Notes: a model not told the origin generated them from the letters alone. 64,000 nt of DNA from Paenalcaligenes niemegkensis (GCF_022230885.1 NZ_JAKGCT010000004.1:992001-1056000), one strand, 5' to 3'. Shown: positions 1-8,398, counted from the stretch's first letter. A program made the numbers and translations.

Positions 1-894
1 TTTATCGGACTCATCCCGGATATCGGAAATGCCCTCGATTTTCTTTTCATTGACCAGGTCGGCAATACGCTCTTGAAGCGATTTCTTGTTTACCTGATAG
101 GGCAAAGCGTCAATGACAATAGACTGCCTGCCACCACGGTCAAGGTCTTCGAAGTGGGCTTTGGCCCGCATAATGACACGGCCGCGGCCGGTACGATAGC
201 CCTCTCGAACCCCGGACATCCCGTAGATAATTCCCCCTGTGGGGAAATCCGGGGCAGGGATATATTCGATCAGGTCGTCAACTGAGCAATCAGGATGCTC
301 AAGGCAGTAGAGGCAGCCAGCGACAACTTCAGCGAGGTTGTGAGGAGCGATATTCGTCGCCATACCCACCGCAATCCCGGAGCTGCCATTAACCAGAAGG
401 TTAGGTAACCGGGAAGGAAGCAGCGCGGGCTCATGCTCGCTACCGTCGTAGTTAGGGACAAAATCAACGGTCTCTTGATCGATGTCGGCAAGAATCTCGT
501 GAGCAATCTTCGCTAAACGGATCTCGGTATAGCGCATGGCAGCAGCGCTATCACCGTCAACTGAACCGAAGTTTCCCTGACCATCGACAAGCATATAGCG
601 CATCGAGAAGTCTTGGGCGAGGCGAACAATCGTGTCATATACCGCGGAGTCGCCATGCGGGTGATACTTACCGATGACGTCCCCGACGATACGCGCAGAC
701 TTCTTATAAGCTCGGTTCCAGTCGTTATTTAATTCGTGCATGGCAAATAGCACACGCCTATGTACGGGCTTTAAGCCGTCTCGTACGTCTGGCAGTGCGC
801 GCCCTACGATTACGCTCATGGCGTAGTCGAGGTAGCTGCGACGCATTTCGTCTTCCAGCGATATAGGAAGAGTCTCCTTGGCAAAGGAATCCAT
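1..894 (-). CDS. gyrA: DNA gyrase subunit A, N-terminal part (runs off the window)
   Basis: GyrA is the breakage-reunion subunit of DNA gyrase, which introduces negative supercoils. The first 298 residues are present; the rest lies left of position 1. The quinolone-resistance region reads [13 protein letters not shown], with Ser83 and Asp87 in E. coli numbering. The active-site tyrosine is Tyr122 in AMRYTEIR. The start ATG at 894 gives an N-terminus ([17 protein letters not shown]) that fits the family. The gene is divergent from ompA. The QRDR residues are those of the quinolone-sensitive state. The identity is certain. Confidence 0.98.
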   Translation of the reverse strand, partial: MDSFAKETLPISLEDEMRRSYLDYAMSVIVGRALPDVRDGLKPVHRRVLFAMHELNNDWNRAYKKSARIVGDVIGKYHPHGDSAVYDTIVRLAQDFSMRYMLVDGQGNFGSVDGDSAAAMRYTEIRLAKIAHEILADIDQETVDFVPNYDGSEHEPALLPSRLPNLLVNGSSGIAVGMATNIAPHNLAEVVAGCLYCLEHPDCSVDDLIEYIPAPDFPTGGIIYGMSGVREGYRTGRGRVIMRAKAHFEDLDRGGRQSIVIDALPYQVNKKSLQERIADLVNEKKIEGISDIRDESDK

Positions 895-1315
895 ATGAAA
901 TGTCTTTATAGATATAAGTTAAGCAAGAAGCGGGCCATTCTCGGGCGAATAAGAAATTCTAGCACTTACTGTGCCGATCTAAGAGATTGACCTTCGAAAA
1001 GAGCCATAGAGAGACCCTACAATCAGCAAATGCTCCAAAAAGAAGAATACGCTGAGCAGTTATTATCCACCATGCCGTACTTGTTGCCTAAAACCAACAA
1101 TAAAGGCATGTATCGGGCCTAATTCGACGTATCTGGCGCTTAACTCTTATTCTCGCTTAACGAACCCATCATAAATGTCTTAAGATTCGGGCTAACACGC
1201 ATGAAACCCAGCGCAATACTATGACGTGTTCATAGTCTTGCTATACTGGTTCCGTTAAATAAGCGGCGGGGGTTCGCTGCGGTCAATTAACAGCATCAGC
1301 TCAACGAGGAGAAAC
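895..1315. other. gyrA-ompA intergenic region (421 bp)
   Basis: This is the divergent intergenic region between gyrA and ompA. It holds the promoters of both genes and no ORF that looks coding. A likely ompA promoter lies at 1221-1247. The gyrA promoter could not be assigned with confidence. Confidence 0.6.
1221..1247 (+). promoter_or_regulatory. possible sigma70 promoter of ompA
   Basis: There is a -10-like TATACT at 1242-1247 and a -35-like ATGACG at 1221-1226, with a short 15-bp spacer. The position is sensible, about 70 bp before the ATG. The spacer is below the optimum, so this is a weak call. Confidence 0.35.
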
Positions 1316-1909
1316 ATGAATAAACCCTCCAAAATCGCACTTGCACTCGCCTTTGCGGCAGTCACAGCCACTGGTGCTGTGTCAGCTCAGACTGGCGAAG
1401 TAAACAACTGGCAAAATCCGTTCGGCGACGTATGGAAAAACGGCACGAACGAACTGTGCTGGCGCAATAACTTCTGGACTCCTGCTACCGGTATCGCCGG
1501 TTGTGACGGTGTACCCGTTGCTCAAGCAGAAGCACCAGTCGTTGCTCCAACTACAACTAAAGTCGTTCTGAATGCAGACACTTTCTTTGACTTCGACAAA
1601 GCATCGTTGAAGCCTGAAGGCCGTCAAGTTCTGGACCAAATTGCAGACCAAGTTAACACAGTAGAACTGGAAACTTTGATTGCTACTGGTCACACCGACT
1701 CCGTTGGTGCTGAAGCCTACAACCAGGGTCTTTCTGAGCGTCGCGCTAACTCTGTTAAAGAGTACTTAGTTAGCAAAGGCGTACCTGCTGACCGCATCTA
1801 CACCGAAGGTAAAGGTGAGCTGCAGCCAGTGGCCGACAACCAGACTCGTGAAGGTCGCGCACAAAACCGTCGCGTTGAGATCGAGATCGTTGGCTCACGT
1901 AAGCAATAA
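1316..1909 (+). CDS. ompA: OmpA-family outer membrane protein
   Basis: This is a 197-residue envelope protein that ties the outer membrane to peptidoglycan. Residues 1-24 form a signal peptide ending AVSA. Residues about 25-60 resemble the short N-terminal region of Bordetella OmpA (WKNGTNELCWRNNFWTPAT). The C-terminal part, from about residue 80, is the OmpA-like peptidoglycan-binding domain, with TGHTDSVGAEAYN and NRRVEIEI. It has no eight-stranded barrel of the E. coli type. A clear Shine-Dalgarno (GAGGAG) precedes the ATG. Coding is strong and the gene is probably highly expressed. Confidence 0.95.
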   Translation: MNKPSKIALALAFAAVTATGAVSAQTGEVNNWQNPFGDVWKNGTNELCWRNNFWTPATGIAGCDGVPVAQAEAPVVAPTTTKVVLNADTFFDFDKASLKPEGRQVLDQIADQVNTVELETLIATGHTDSVGAEAYNQGLSERRANSVKEYLVSKGVPADRIYTEGKGELQPVADNQTREGRAQNRRVEIEIVGSRKQ

Positions 1910-1949
1910 TACGGGTTCAATCACGTATTAAGCTGAAAGGCTATACAAT

Positions 1950-1978
1950 AAAGGCTCCGCTTGTCGGAGCCTTTATTC
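1950..1978 (+). terminator. intrinsic terminator of ompA
   Basis: A perfect 10-bp stem (AAAGGCTCCG / CGGAGCCTTT) with a 5-nt loop is followed by a short T-rich tail. It lies 40 bp after the ompA stop codon. Confidence 0.88.
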
Positions 1979-2002
1979 ATTTCTGTGTAGTATTTAGCGC
2001 CT

Positions 2003-2716
2003 ATGCCTAAGAATAGCGTCAACGTTGATCCGGCCGAAATTGAAAAATTCAGCGCCCTAGCCTCGCGCTGGTGGGATCCCACTAGCGAATTCAAGCCCTT
2101 GCATGCGATTAACCCCCTTCGCCTGGGCTGGATAATCGAACACGCCGGAGCATTGACCGATAAAAAAATAGTTGATGTTGGCTGCGGAGGCGGCATTTTG
2201 GCTGAAGCCATGGCAAAAGAAGGCGCCTCCGTCACAGGTATTGATCTGGCCGAAAAATCGCTCAAAGTGGCTCGCCTGCATAGTCTCGATAGCGGCGTTC
2301 CAGTCAGTTATAAAATGTTAAGCGCCGAAGCACTGGCTGATGAAGAGCCCGGTCAGTACGATGTCGTCACTTGTATGGAAATGCTTGAACATGTGCCCGA
2401 TCCGGCTTCTATCATTCACGCTTGCGCCAAACTGGTCAAACCAAATGGGTGGGTATTTTTCTCTACCTTGAATCGCAATCCAAAATCTTTTTTATTTGCG
2501 ATAGTGGGTGCCGAATATCTGCTGAAGCTCCTACCTACGGGCACCCATCATTACGAATCCTTCATCAAGCCCAGCGAGCTATCTCGCTCTGCCCGCAATG
2601 CCAGTCTGAATACTCAAGACTTGCGCGGGCTTGAATACAATCCGCTTACCCAGCATTACCGATTGTCGTCAGACACCTCTGTTAACTACCTGCTCGCTAC
2701 TCGTAAAGATAGCTAA
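2003..2716 (+). CDS. ubiG: ubiquinone biosynthesis O-methyltransferase UbiG
   Basis: UbiG is an SAM-dependent methyltransferase that performs both O-methylation steps of ubiquinone synthesis. The 237 residues match the usual length. The SAM-binding motif is VDVGCGGG at residues 57-64, followed by VTGIDLAE and later MLEHVPDP. The family N-terminus [20 protein letters not shown] is present. The next gene, gph, starts 7 bp after the stop, so the two are likely co-transcribed. The ompA-ubiG-gph order is typical of Bordetella relatives. Confidence 0.97.
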   Translation: MPKNSVNVDPAEIEKFSALASRWWDPTSEFKPLHAINPLRLGWIIEHAGALTDKKIVDVGCGGGILAEAMAKEGASVTGIDLAEKSLKVARLHSLDSGVPVSYKMLSAEALADEEPGQYDVVTCMEMLEHVPDPASIIHACAKLVKPNGWVFFSTLNRNPKSFLFAIVGAEYLLKLLPTGTHHYESFIKPSELSRSARNASLNTQDLRGLEYNPLTQHYRLSSDTSVNYLLATRKDS

Positions 2717-2723
2717 TTCTGCA

Positions 2724-3393
2724 ATGCAAAAACTTGTACTGTTTGATTTCGACGGCACATTAGCCGATTCGGCTCCCGATTTAGCTGCCGCAGCCAATCG
2801 CTTACGTGCTGAACGCGGCCTGGAACCCCTGCCCTACAAAACGCTACGCCCTTATGCTTCACATGGCGCCAGAGGGCTGCTGAAGGCTGCACTCAACATA
2901 GAGGCCAGCGACGCTGAGTACGAAGATTACAGAAGAAAATTCCTGCTTGATTACGAGCAGAACATGACGCAGCTCACCCTATTGTTCGAAGGTATAGTGC
3001 CCATGCTGGCGGCTCTTTCCGACGCCAGGCTGCCCTGGGGGTCGTCACCAACAAAACAGAGTATCTCACCCGGCCTTTAATGGAGCATCTGGGTTTAAGC
3101 CAAGACTGCGTTGTACTCGTCGGCGGCGACACGACCCCCATATCAAGCCCCATCCCGCTCCACTTTTCCATGCGGCTGCCAGCGCAAAAGTTGATGCCAG
3201 GCAATGTATTTACATCGGTGATGATCAAAGGGATGTACAAGCCGGTAAAGCTGCTGGCATGTCTACTATTGTGGCTGCCTACGGCTACTGCGACTTCGAT
3301 CCTGCCATTGCCTCATGGGAAGCGGACGCAGTGGTCAACTCGGCTAGCGAAATTTATCCTGCTGTCGAAAAGTGGGCTACCGCACACGTATAA
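2724..3393 (+). CDS. gph: phosphoglycolate phosphatase, HAD family (two apparent frameshifts)
   Basis: This HAD phosphatase removes 2-phosphoglycolate. Motif I is DFDGT at residues 8-12, and the later motif VGGDTTP and IGDD-type motif are recoverable. The reading frame breaks twice. At the G5 run 3037-3041 one G is missing: the next frame continues WGVVTNKTEYLTRPLMEHLGL. At the C5 run 3135-3139 one C is missing: the next frame continues HIKPHPAPLFHAA, then YIGDDQRDVQAGKAAGMSTI. After repair the product is 223 residues, a normal length, ending at TAA 3391-3393. Both breaks sit in homopolymers and the downstream sequence is intact, so a sequencing error is more likely than a pseudogene. Confidence 0.9.
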
Positions 3394-3454
3394 AAACTTA
3401 CTCAAATAGCTGGCGTGTATTTTTTCACACCGCAGCTACCTATTGGAATCAGCG

Positions 3455-3772
3455 ATGACAGACTTAGAACACATCCAGGCCGAAATCGGCGGCACTACCC
3501 AGGCTTTCGAAATGGTAATCGCTTTGATACTGGCCAAAGCACATGAAGATGATGACTCGGCTGTCGAGTACCTTGAGTCCGTTCTACAAGGCTTTAAAGA
3601 CCTGGTTGCCGACTCCCTAAAAGGAACTGAGGCCCTAAGCGCCACCTACCCCCAAGAAGACGTCGATACATACGTAGACACATTTTCCGAGGCTGCTGAG
3701 TCGACACTAGAAGATATCTTTCAAAATGCCATTAACTTAATTGCTGGCAAGCGTGGTCCGGAACACGACTAG
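3455..3772 (+). CDS. small acidic protein of unknown function
   Basis: This is a protein of about 105 residues, rich in Asp and Glu and probably helical and cytoplasmic. It has no signal peptide and no motif that I recognise. An upstream in-frame TTG at 3443 would add four residues. The ATG at 3455 is preferred because TTGGAA just upstream can serve as its ribosome binding site. An intrinsic terminator follows within 30 bp. It stands alone between gph and the SDR gene. Coding is supported by the sustained ORF and the terminator. The function is unknown. Confidence 0.7.
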   Translation: MTDLEHIQAEIGGTTQAFEMVIALILAKAHEDDDSAVEYLESVLQGFKDLVADSLKGTEALSATYPQEDVDTYVDTFSEAAESTLEDIFQNAINLIAGKRGPEHD

Positions 3773-3798
3773 CACCAATATTCCCCCTCTAAAAACAC

Positions 3799-3835
3799 AA
3801 TCCCGGTTGCTACTGATTTGCGACCGGGATTTTTA
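3799..3835 (+). terminator. intrinsic terminator
   Basis: The stem AATCCCGGT / ACCGGGATT is followed by a T-run. It ends the small acidic protein gene. Confidence 0.85.
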
Positions 3836-3943
3836 TATTCAGCTTAAACAGGCTTTCCGCCTGCAGCCATGGAAACTTCCCGCTTAACAACGATGAATGC
3901 GGGTAGACCCCTATGTTCTATACTTTTTAGACTCCCCATAATT

Positions 3944-3980
3944 TGTCCACATAACAAAACACAAGACCACTATGTGGACA
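3944..3980 (+). promoter_or_regulatory. inverted repeat upstream of the SDR gene
   Basis: TGTCCACATA (3944-3953) and TATGTGGACA (3971-3980) are perfect 10-bp inverted arms with a 17-nt spacer. They lie about 110 bp before the SDR start codon. They could be an operator for a dimeric regulator or a 5'-leader hairpin. The function is inferred from symmetry only. Confidence 0.45.
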
Positions 3981-4088
3981 TATTGAAAATAAAAGCCTTC
4001 CTACTCGTGCAGATCAAGCGCGACCACTTACGCTCTTCCAGCCACTGACTGGTAAGTTCGACATGAAGCTATAACGAAAGGATTAAAG

Positions 4089-4879
4089 ATGGATTTAGGT
4101 ATCGCAGGTAAAACAGCCTTGGTGGGCGGAGCCAGCAAAGGCTTAGGCTACGGTTGCGCACTCGCACTGGTACGCGAGGGGGTGAACGTCGTCATCGTAG
4201 CCCGGGGCCCAGACAGCCTGTCCTCCGCCGAACAGCGCTTACTGCAAGCTCGCTCAAGGTGCGACGGGTTCGTGAAGACCGTGGCCGCCGACATTACCAC
4301 CCCCAGGGCCGTGACGCCGTATTCGCCGTACATGCCGACTATGACATTGTAGTCACCAATGCTGGCGGCCCACCTTTAGGGGATTTTCGCGATTGGGAGC
4401 GTGAGCACTGGCTGGCTGCCGTGGAGGCTAATATGCTCACGCCTATCGAGCTAATAAAAGCCACCGTCGACGGCATGGCGGAACGTGGCTTCGGTCGAAT
4501 CATCAACATTACTTCGAGCGCAGTAAAGTCACCCATTGATGTGCTGGGCCTGTCGAACGGAGCTCGTAGCGGACTGACAGGTTTCGTGGCGGGGCTGGCA
4601 CGCAGCGGCATCGCCGAAAAAGGCGTGACAATCAACAATCTCTTACCCGGTGCTTACGCTACCGACCGATTGCAGTCCGGCCTAGCGTCAGCGGCCAAGC
4701 AATCAGGACAGGAAATTGACACGATCGCGGCTGCGCGACAAGCGCTGATCCCCGCCAAACGATTCGGAAATGCCGAAGAGTTCGGCAGTATTTGCGCCTT
4801 CCTGTGCAGCGTTCATGCGGGATATATAATTGGCCAGAACATATTGGCCGATGGCGGTGCCTATCCAGGAACTTTCTAA
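4089..4879 (+). CDS. atypical SDR oxidoreductase, 3-oxoacyl-ACP reductase-like (apparent frameshift)
   Basis: This is a Rossmann-fold short-chain dehydrogenase of 263 residues after repair. The cofactor motif is GASKGLG at residues 14-20, then VTNAGGPP and NITSSAV. Where classical SDRs carry YxxxK, this protein reads LSNGARSG. It therefore belongs to the BKR-like group known for a degenerate catalytic tetrad, and its substrate is not clear. One C is missing in the C5 run 4300-4304: the upstream frame reads DITTP and the next frame continues QGRDAVFAVHADYDIVVTNA. A sequencing error is likely. A shared terminator separates it from ssrA. Confidence 0.85.
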
Positions 4880-4892
4880 GCCCTGAAAAGAA

Positions 4893-4925
4893 AAAGCCAA
4901 CGACCGTGAAGTCGTTGGCTTTTAA
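4893..4925. terminator. bidirectional terminator between the SDR gene and ssrA
   Basis: A perfect 12-bp stem (AAAGCCAACGAC / GTCGTTGGCTTT) with a 6-nt loop lies between convergent genes. T-runs on both strands let it end the SDR gene on + and tmRNA on -. Confidence 0.88.
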
Positions 4926-4933
4926 GGAAATCT

Positions 4934-5299
4934 TGGTGGAGCCGGGGGAATTGAACCCCCGTCCGCAAGCCCTCCGCAGGCAGTTCTACATGTTTAGTCG
5001 GAGCATTTTAAAGTTTAGCCTTGGAGTATGCCTACCGACTGGCCTTTCCGCAGCGATCCACTTAGTTTTAGAGCCTGTCTGAGTGGCCCAGACCGGCCCG
5101 ATTCTTTGTAAATGACGCTGCTGCTGGTTTCCCAGCCTAACCCAAAGACAAATTAGTGCAGCGGCTCGGCCGTGTTTAAGCGGCTAGAGCGAAACGCTCA
5201 TCATTGGCGTTTATACTTTTTCCAGTGGATTTACGAGCTGACTGGTGCTCGACATGCCCTGCTCTGTTTTGTGACCCACGTCGAAGCCAAGTCGGCCCC
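4934..5299 (-). ncRNA. ssrA: transfer-messenger RNA (tmRNA)
   Basis: tmRNA rescues stalled ribosomes and tags nascent chains for proteolysis. Read on the minus strand, the 5' end GGGGCCGACTTGGCTTCGACG pairs with the 3' acceptor arm GGCTCCACCA. The T-arm sequence GGTTCAATTCCC is near 4950. The tag reading frame (5176-5208) encodes ANDERFALAA followed by TAA, the tag I recall for Bordetella. The length is 366 nt. A strong terminator lies just beyond the 3' end. Confidence 0.96.
5176..5208 (-). CDS. tmRNA proteolysis tag reading frame (ANDERFALAA)
   Basis: GCC AAT GAT GAG CGT TTC GCT CTA GCC GCT TAA lies inside tmRNA. It encodes the degradation tag, with the LAA end recognised by ClpXP in other bacteria. 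It is not an independent gene. Confidence 0.93.
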   Translation of the reverse strand, partial: ANDERFALAA

Positions 5300-5376
5300 C
5301 ACGCAAACACAGCATCTAAATAACTACGATGCAAGCATTATTTACTTATTATAAAGCATTAGAGCTATTTAAGGAA

Positions 5377-5412
5377 ATGCTGATAGTGGTATTATTCTTG
5401 GTTGGCTCATAA
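5377..5412 (+). CDS. possible leader peptide upstream of sstT (11 residues)
   Basis: An ATG frame encodes MLIVVLFLVGS then TAA, with seven branched-chain residues in eleven. AAGGA lies only 1-2 nt before the ATG, which is tighter than ideal. An intrinsic terminator starts 13 nt after the stop and sstT starts 48 nt beyond that. The layout resembles ilv/leu attenuators. I found no convincing antiterminator, and a short hydrophobic frame can arise by chance. Confidence 0.3.
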   Translation: MLIVVLFLVGS

Positions 5413-5424
5413 AACAACACATCT

Positions 5425-5453
5425 GGGCATCCCTTTCGATGCCCTTTTATTTT
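5425..5453 (+). terminator. terminator-like hairpin in the sstT leader
   Basis: The stem GGGCATC / GATGCCC with a 6-nt loop is followed by TTTTATTTT on the plus strand. No plus-strand gene ends nearby: the SDR gene ends 545 bp upstream with its own terminator. The hairpin is therefore in the 5' leader of sstT and could act as an attenuator. Confidence 0.7.
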
Positions 5454-5500
5454 ATCTTTTAACCCTCGTAGATATTGAGGTTCCTCTTTGGAGATAATCG

Positions 5501-6723
5501 ATGGCTACGCTTTTAGCCAGCAGCAACCCAGTTGTCAAATTCATCAAGCACGGCAGCATTGTTAAACAAATCATTATTGGCTTGATTGCAGGCATTGCGC
5601 TCGCCGCAATTTCGTCAGAATCCGCACAGCGCACAGCTCTGCTCGGCGAGCTTTTCGTTACAGCGCTTAAATCAGTCGCCCCTGTTTTGGTACTCTTTTT
5701 AGTAATGGCGGCAATTGCGAACCATCGCCAGGGAGCACAGTCACGGATGGGCAGGGTCCTTATCTTGTATTTAGCAGGTACATTCAGTGCCGCTGTGGTC
5801 GCTGTGATCGCCAGCTTTCTGTTCCCGTCCACCATACAGCTACAGGTAACTGAGGGAGTATTAAACCCGCCACGCTCGGTAGACGAAGTGCTGCTGGGGT
5901 TACTGCTCAGTATCGTCGACAACCCAGTCAAGGCGATTTTCAACGCTAATTATATGGCGATACTAGCGTGGGCAGTTACATTGGGCATTGGCCTCAGAAA
6001 CGCTGGCGAAAGCACCAAGCTGGTGATACAGGATATTTCAAACGCAGTTACATACCTGGTAAAGCTAATTATCCGCTTTGCTCCTGTAGGAGTGTTTGGC
6101 ATTGTGGCCTCTACCATTGCCACTACAGGGTTCAGCGTCCTTAACGAATACGCCCATCTGCTGATGGTGCTGATTGGCTGCATGCTGCTCATTGCGTTTA
6201 TCGTCAATCCAATCATTGTTTTTAGTCAAATCAGACGCAACCCGTACCCATTGGTGCTTACGTGTTTGCGCGAAAGCGGCATTACGGCTTTTTCACACGA
6301 AGTTCAGCCGCGAATATCCCGGTTAACATGGCGTTGGCGGAAAAACTGGGACTGAACGAAGATACCTATTCAGTCTCCATCCCATTGGGGGCTACTATAA
6401 ACATGGCAGGCGCTGCCATTACCATCACGGTCTTAACGCTGGCTGCAGTGAATACGCTGGGCATACCGGTAAGCCTTGGAACAGCCATTTTACTCAGCGT
6501 TGTCGCATCCATCTGCGCATGTGGCGCCTCCGGCGTGGCTGGTGGCTCGCTTCTGCTGATTCCTCTGGCATGCAGTTTATTTAATATTCCTAACGACATT
6601 GCCATACAGGTTGTAGGCGTAGGCTTCATCGTCAGCGTACTGCAGGATTCAGCGGAGACCGCGCTGAACTCGTCGACCGATGTGCTATTTAGCGCTGCTG
6701 CCACTGGCGACTCTAACATTTAA
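5501..6723 (+). CDS. sstT: serine/threonine:sodium symporter SstT (apparent frameshift)
   Basis: SstT is a dicarboxylate/amino acid:cation symporter of the inner membrane that imports L-serine and L-threonine with sodium. It is 407 residues after repair, close to the E. coli protein. Family motifs include [21 protein letters not shown] and [18 protein letters not shown]. The frame breaks at the T5 run 6289-6293. Adding one T joins ESGITAF to [20 protein letters not shown], the expected SstT sequence. A Shine-Dalgarno (GGAGA) precedes the ATG. A 16-bp bidirectional terminator follows. Confidence 0.92.
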
Positions 6724-6755
6724 CTTGGTCTGCCTGCGGCGACTTATGGACAGAT

Positions 6756-6791
6756 AAACGGCCTTGCGCTCGATTGAGCGCAAGGCCGTTT
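6756..6791. terminator. bidirectional terminator between sstT and lysE
   Basis: A perfect 16-bp inverted repeat (AAACGGCCTTGCGCTC and its complement) with a GATT loop lies between convergent genes. Confidence 0.85.
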
Positions 6792-6829
6792 ATCTTGAAA
6801 TCTCGGCGCAGCAAAATCTTCCTAAGGAG

Positions 6830-7464
6830 CTATATTCGTCGCACAGTCGCCAACAGAGCCGCCGCAAGGCCAAACATACTGCCGAAAATCTTATTCAAGC
6901 GCTTTAAATAAATAGCCTCTCTGAACAACAGTCGTAGGCGGGTTGCCAAGGTCGTGTAGCCCCCATGACAAGCAGGTCAACAACAACCATCGTCAAGCCA
7001 AGCACAAAGTACTGCATCCCCAGCGCGTTTTCTATGTTCAGAAACTGGGGGACCACCGCCAAGATAAATAAAATGGCCTTGGGGTTGCTCGCATTTATAA
7101 CGAAGCCACGCCAAAACAAATGACTTCTTGAAACCATCGGACTGCTCCCTGCCTCGTCCGAGCACTCTCTGCCCGGGCTTATAGGCGCAGTCCATTGCCT
7201 GTATGCCAAATAAATCAGATAAGCCACGCCAAACCATTTGATGACTGTAAATGCAAGATCAGAAGTCGCCAGCAAGGCCCCAAGCCCAGCTGCCACCACA
7301 ATCAGCTGTACAGCCAACGCTAACTGTAAGCCCAAGGCATTCCAGATTCCACGCTTAAAACCATAGCTCAGACCGGACGACATAGACGAAACCGCTCCCG
7401 CTCCGGGCGTGAGACTAATTAAAATTGAAGCAATTAAAAACGAGAGCCACGTATGAATTGTCAT
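6830..7464 (-). CDS. LysE/RhtB-family amino acid exporter (apparent frameshift)
   Basis: This is an inner-membrane exporter with about six transmembrane segments, 211 residues after repair. The N-terminal signature SLTPGAGAVSSMSSGLSYGFKRG is typical of LysE/RhtB proteins, and NPKAILFILAVVPQF is the second conserved stretch. The frame breaks at the G5 run (6960-6964 on +). One more G gives MGGYTTLATRLRLL and continues through the last transmembrane segment to TAG at 6830. The substrate cannot be told from sequence. It converges on sstT. Confidence 0.87.
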
Positions 7465-7834
7465 TAGCTGCAGCCTTAGCCTGCTGAATCAAGAATGTAA
7501 TTCTACGCCTAATGTCAGTTTTATACCCCGGTTACGACACACAACCTTAGTTCGCACGACAGCAACTTAAGCCACCAAGGGCGTGTGCCAACATGAGCAA
7601 CCGGAAATCCCATTACTGCTCTAAGCGGCATATACGCTAAACATGCTAAATAGTCACGTTTACTATTTTAAAAAGACATCAGTTCACTCAAAAACCTCAC
7701 AGAACGTAACTATTTTACGCATTTTCTATGGTTTATTACGCCATAAGGCCCTTTTTATCTACTTACCAGACCATTACAATTTCAACACCAGCAGTGACGA
7801 TTTTTTATTTTAAATTGCTGTTTAGGAGACAAGC
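7465..7834. other. intergenic region upstream of the 35-residue ORF (370 bp)
   Basis: This AT-rich stretch holds no credible longer ORF. It contains a small inverted repeat (AAATAGT / ACTATTT, 7648-7668) and a TACAAT box at 7775-7780 that could be the -10 of the small membrane protein gene. No good -35 is visible. Confidence 0.5.
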
Positions 7835-7942
7835 ATGTTGAACATCTTCAATACTGTCGTTGATTTCGTACCTGCCCTACTGATAGCAACTGGTACCATT
7901 GTGATCGCCTGGATGGCCATACTCGCTATCGGAAGCAAATAA
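7835..7942 (+). CDS. small single-pass membrane protein (35 aa), unknown
   Basis: This frame is too short for routine gene calling. A strong Shine-Dalgarno (TTTAGGAGAC) is followed 5 nt later by ATG. The 35 residues begin MLNIFNTVVDFVPALL and form one hydrophobic helix from about residue 11 to 32, ending AIGSK. There is no charged segment of the kind seen in leader peptides. It is flanked by non-coding DNA on both sides. It could be a membrane microprotein or a type I toxin-like peptide. The function is unknown. Confidence 0.55.
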   Translation: MLNIFNTVVDFVPALLIATGTIVIAWMAILAIGSK

Positions 7943-8064
7943 ACAGCAGAATCTAAAAGCAATTTCAGCTTTAAACACATAACGGCCCACCAAGACATGG
8001 CTATAAACTCCTCTCATGCTAAGCGTAATAATTGCTTGAATGATATATAAAGAGGGGTAGTTAC

Positions 8065-8093
8065 TTGACTTTCTAAAAATAAAGCTGTAATGT
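8065..8093 (+). promoter_or_regulatory. sigma70-type promoter for the structured RNA
   Basis: TTGACT (8065-8070) and TAATGT (8088-8093) are separated by exactly 17 bp. Transcription would start near 8100. The next CDS is 370 bp away. Confidence 0.6.
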
Positions 8094-8099
8094 AGTAAG

Positions 8100-8265
8100 C
8101 TTAACTTTAGAGAAGCATCAACTAAGGCTCTCTTAGTCTCAGCTTAGACTAATGCCTTCTTTAGGCCCTACTCAAAGTTAATGTTGCTGGACACCAAGCC
8201 CAAAACCGGGTCAGCTTATCTGCTGCCGGCTCTTGCGATTGGGCTTGAACACGATGTCTTTTTGA
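8100..8265 (+). ncRNA. candidate structured non-coding RNA
   Basis: Hand folding finds nested perfect helices. The first hairpin pairs AAGGC (8124-8128) with GCCTT (8154-8158), enclosing TTAGTCT/AGACTAA (8133-8152). The second element pairs AAGCCCAA (8196-8203) with TTGGGCTT (8239-8246), enclosing CCGG..CAGC / GCTGCCGG (8206-8229). A closing helix joins AAGCATC (8113-8119) to GATG-T-CTT (8253-8260), followed by Ts. It does not match tmRNA, SRP RNA or RNase P RNA as I know them. A divergent 6S RNA cannot be excluded by eye. It may also be a long leader of the gene at 8464. Confidence 0.45.
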
Positions 8266-8370
8266 ACGCACTTTAAGAACTATTACTAGATCGCGTCAAA
8301 CTTGCAGGACATTAACAATACGTAGTAGCGACCAACGCTGCACTGTCATAAAAAACAAATAATTGTTCTC

Positions 8371-8398
8371 TATACTGACTTAACGTTTTGAACGTTAA
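8371..8398 (+). promoter_or_regulatory. -10 box with overlapping palindromic operator candidate
   Basis: TATACT (8371-8376) is followed by a perfect palindrome, TTAACGTT ttg AACGTTAA (8380-8398). The palindrome covers the expected transcription start of the gene at 8464, where a repressor would bind. No good -35 is visible. Confidence 0.45.

Larger units (their letters stand above)
3773..4088. other. intergenic region with terminator and inverted repeat (316 bp)
   Basis: The region holds the terminator of the preceding gene (3799-3835), a TATACT -10-like box at 3919-3924, and a perfect 10-bp inverted repeat at 3944-3980 upstream of the SDR gene. No further ORF looks coding. Confidence 0.6.

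Noticed and set aside
4930-5010. A tRNA gene suggested by the T-arm-like sequence and CCA
   Set aside because: It is the 3' tRNA-like domain of tmRNA; there is no anticodon arm and the tag ORF lies upstream.
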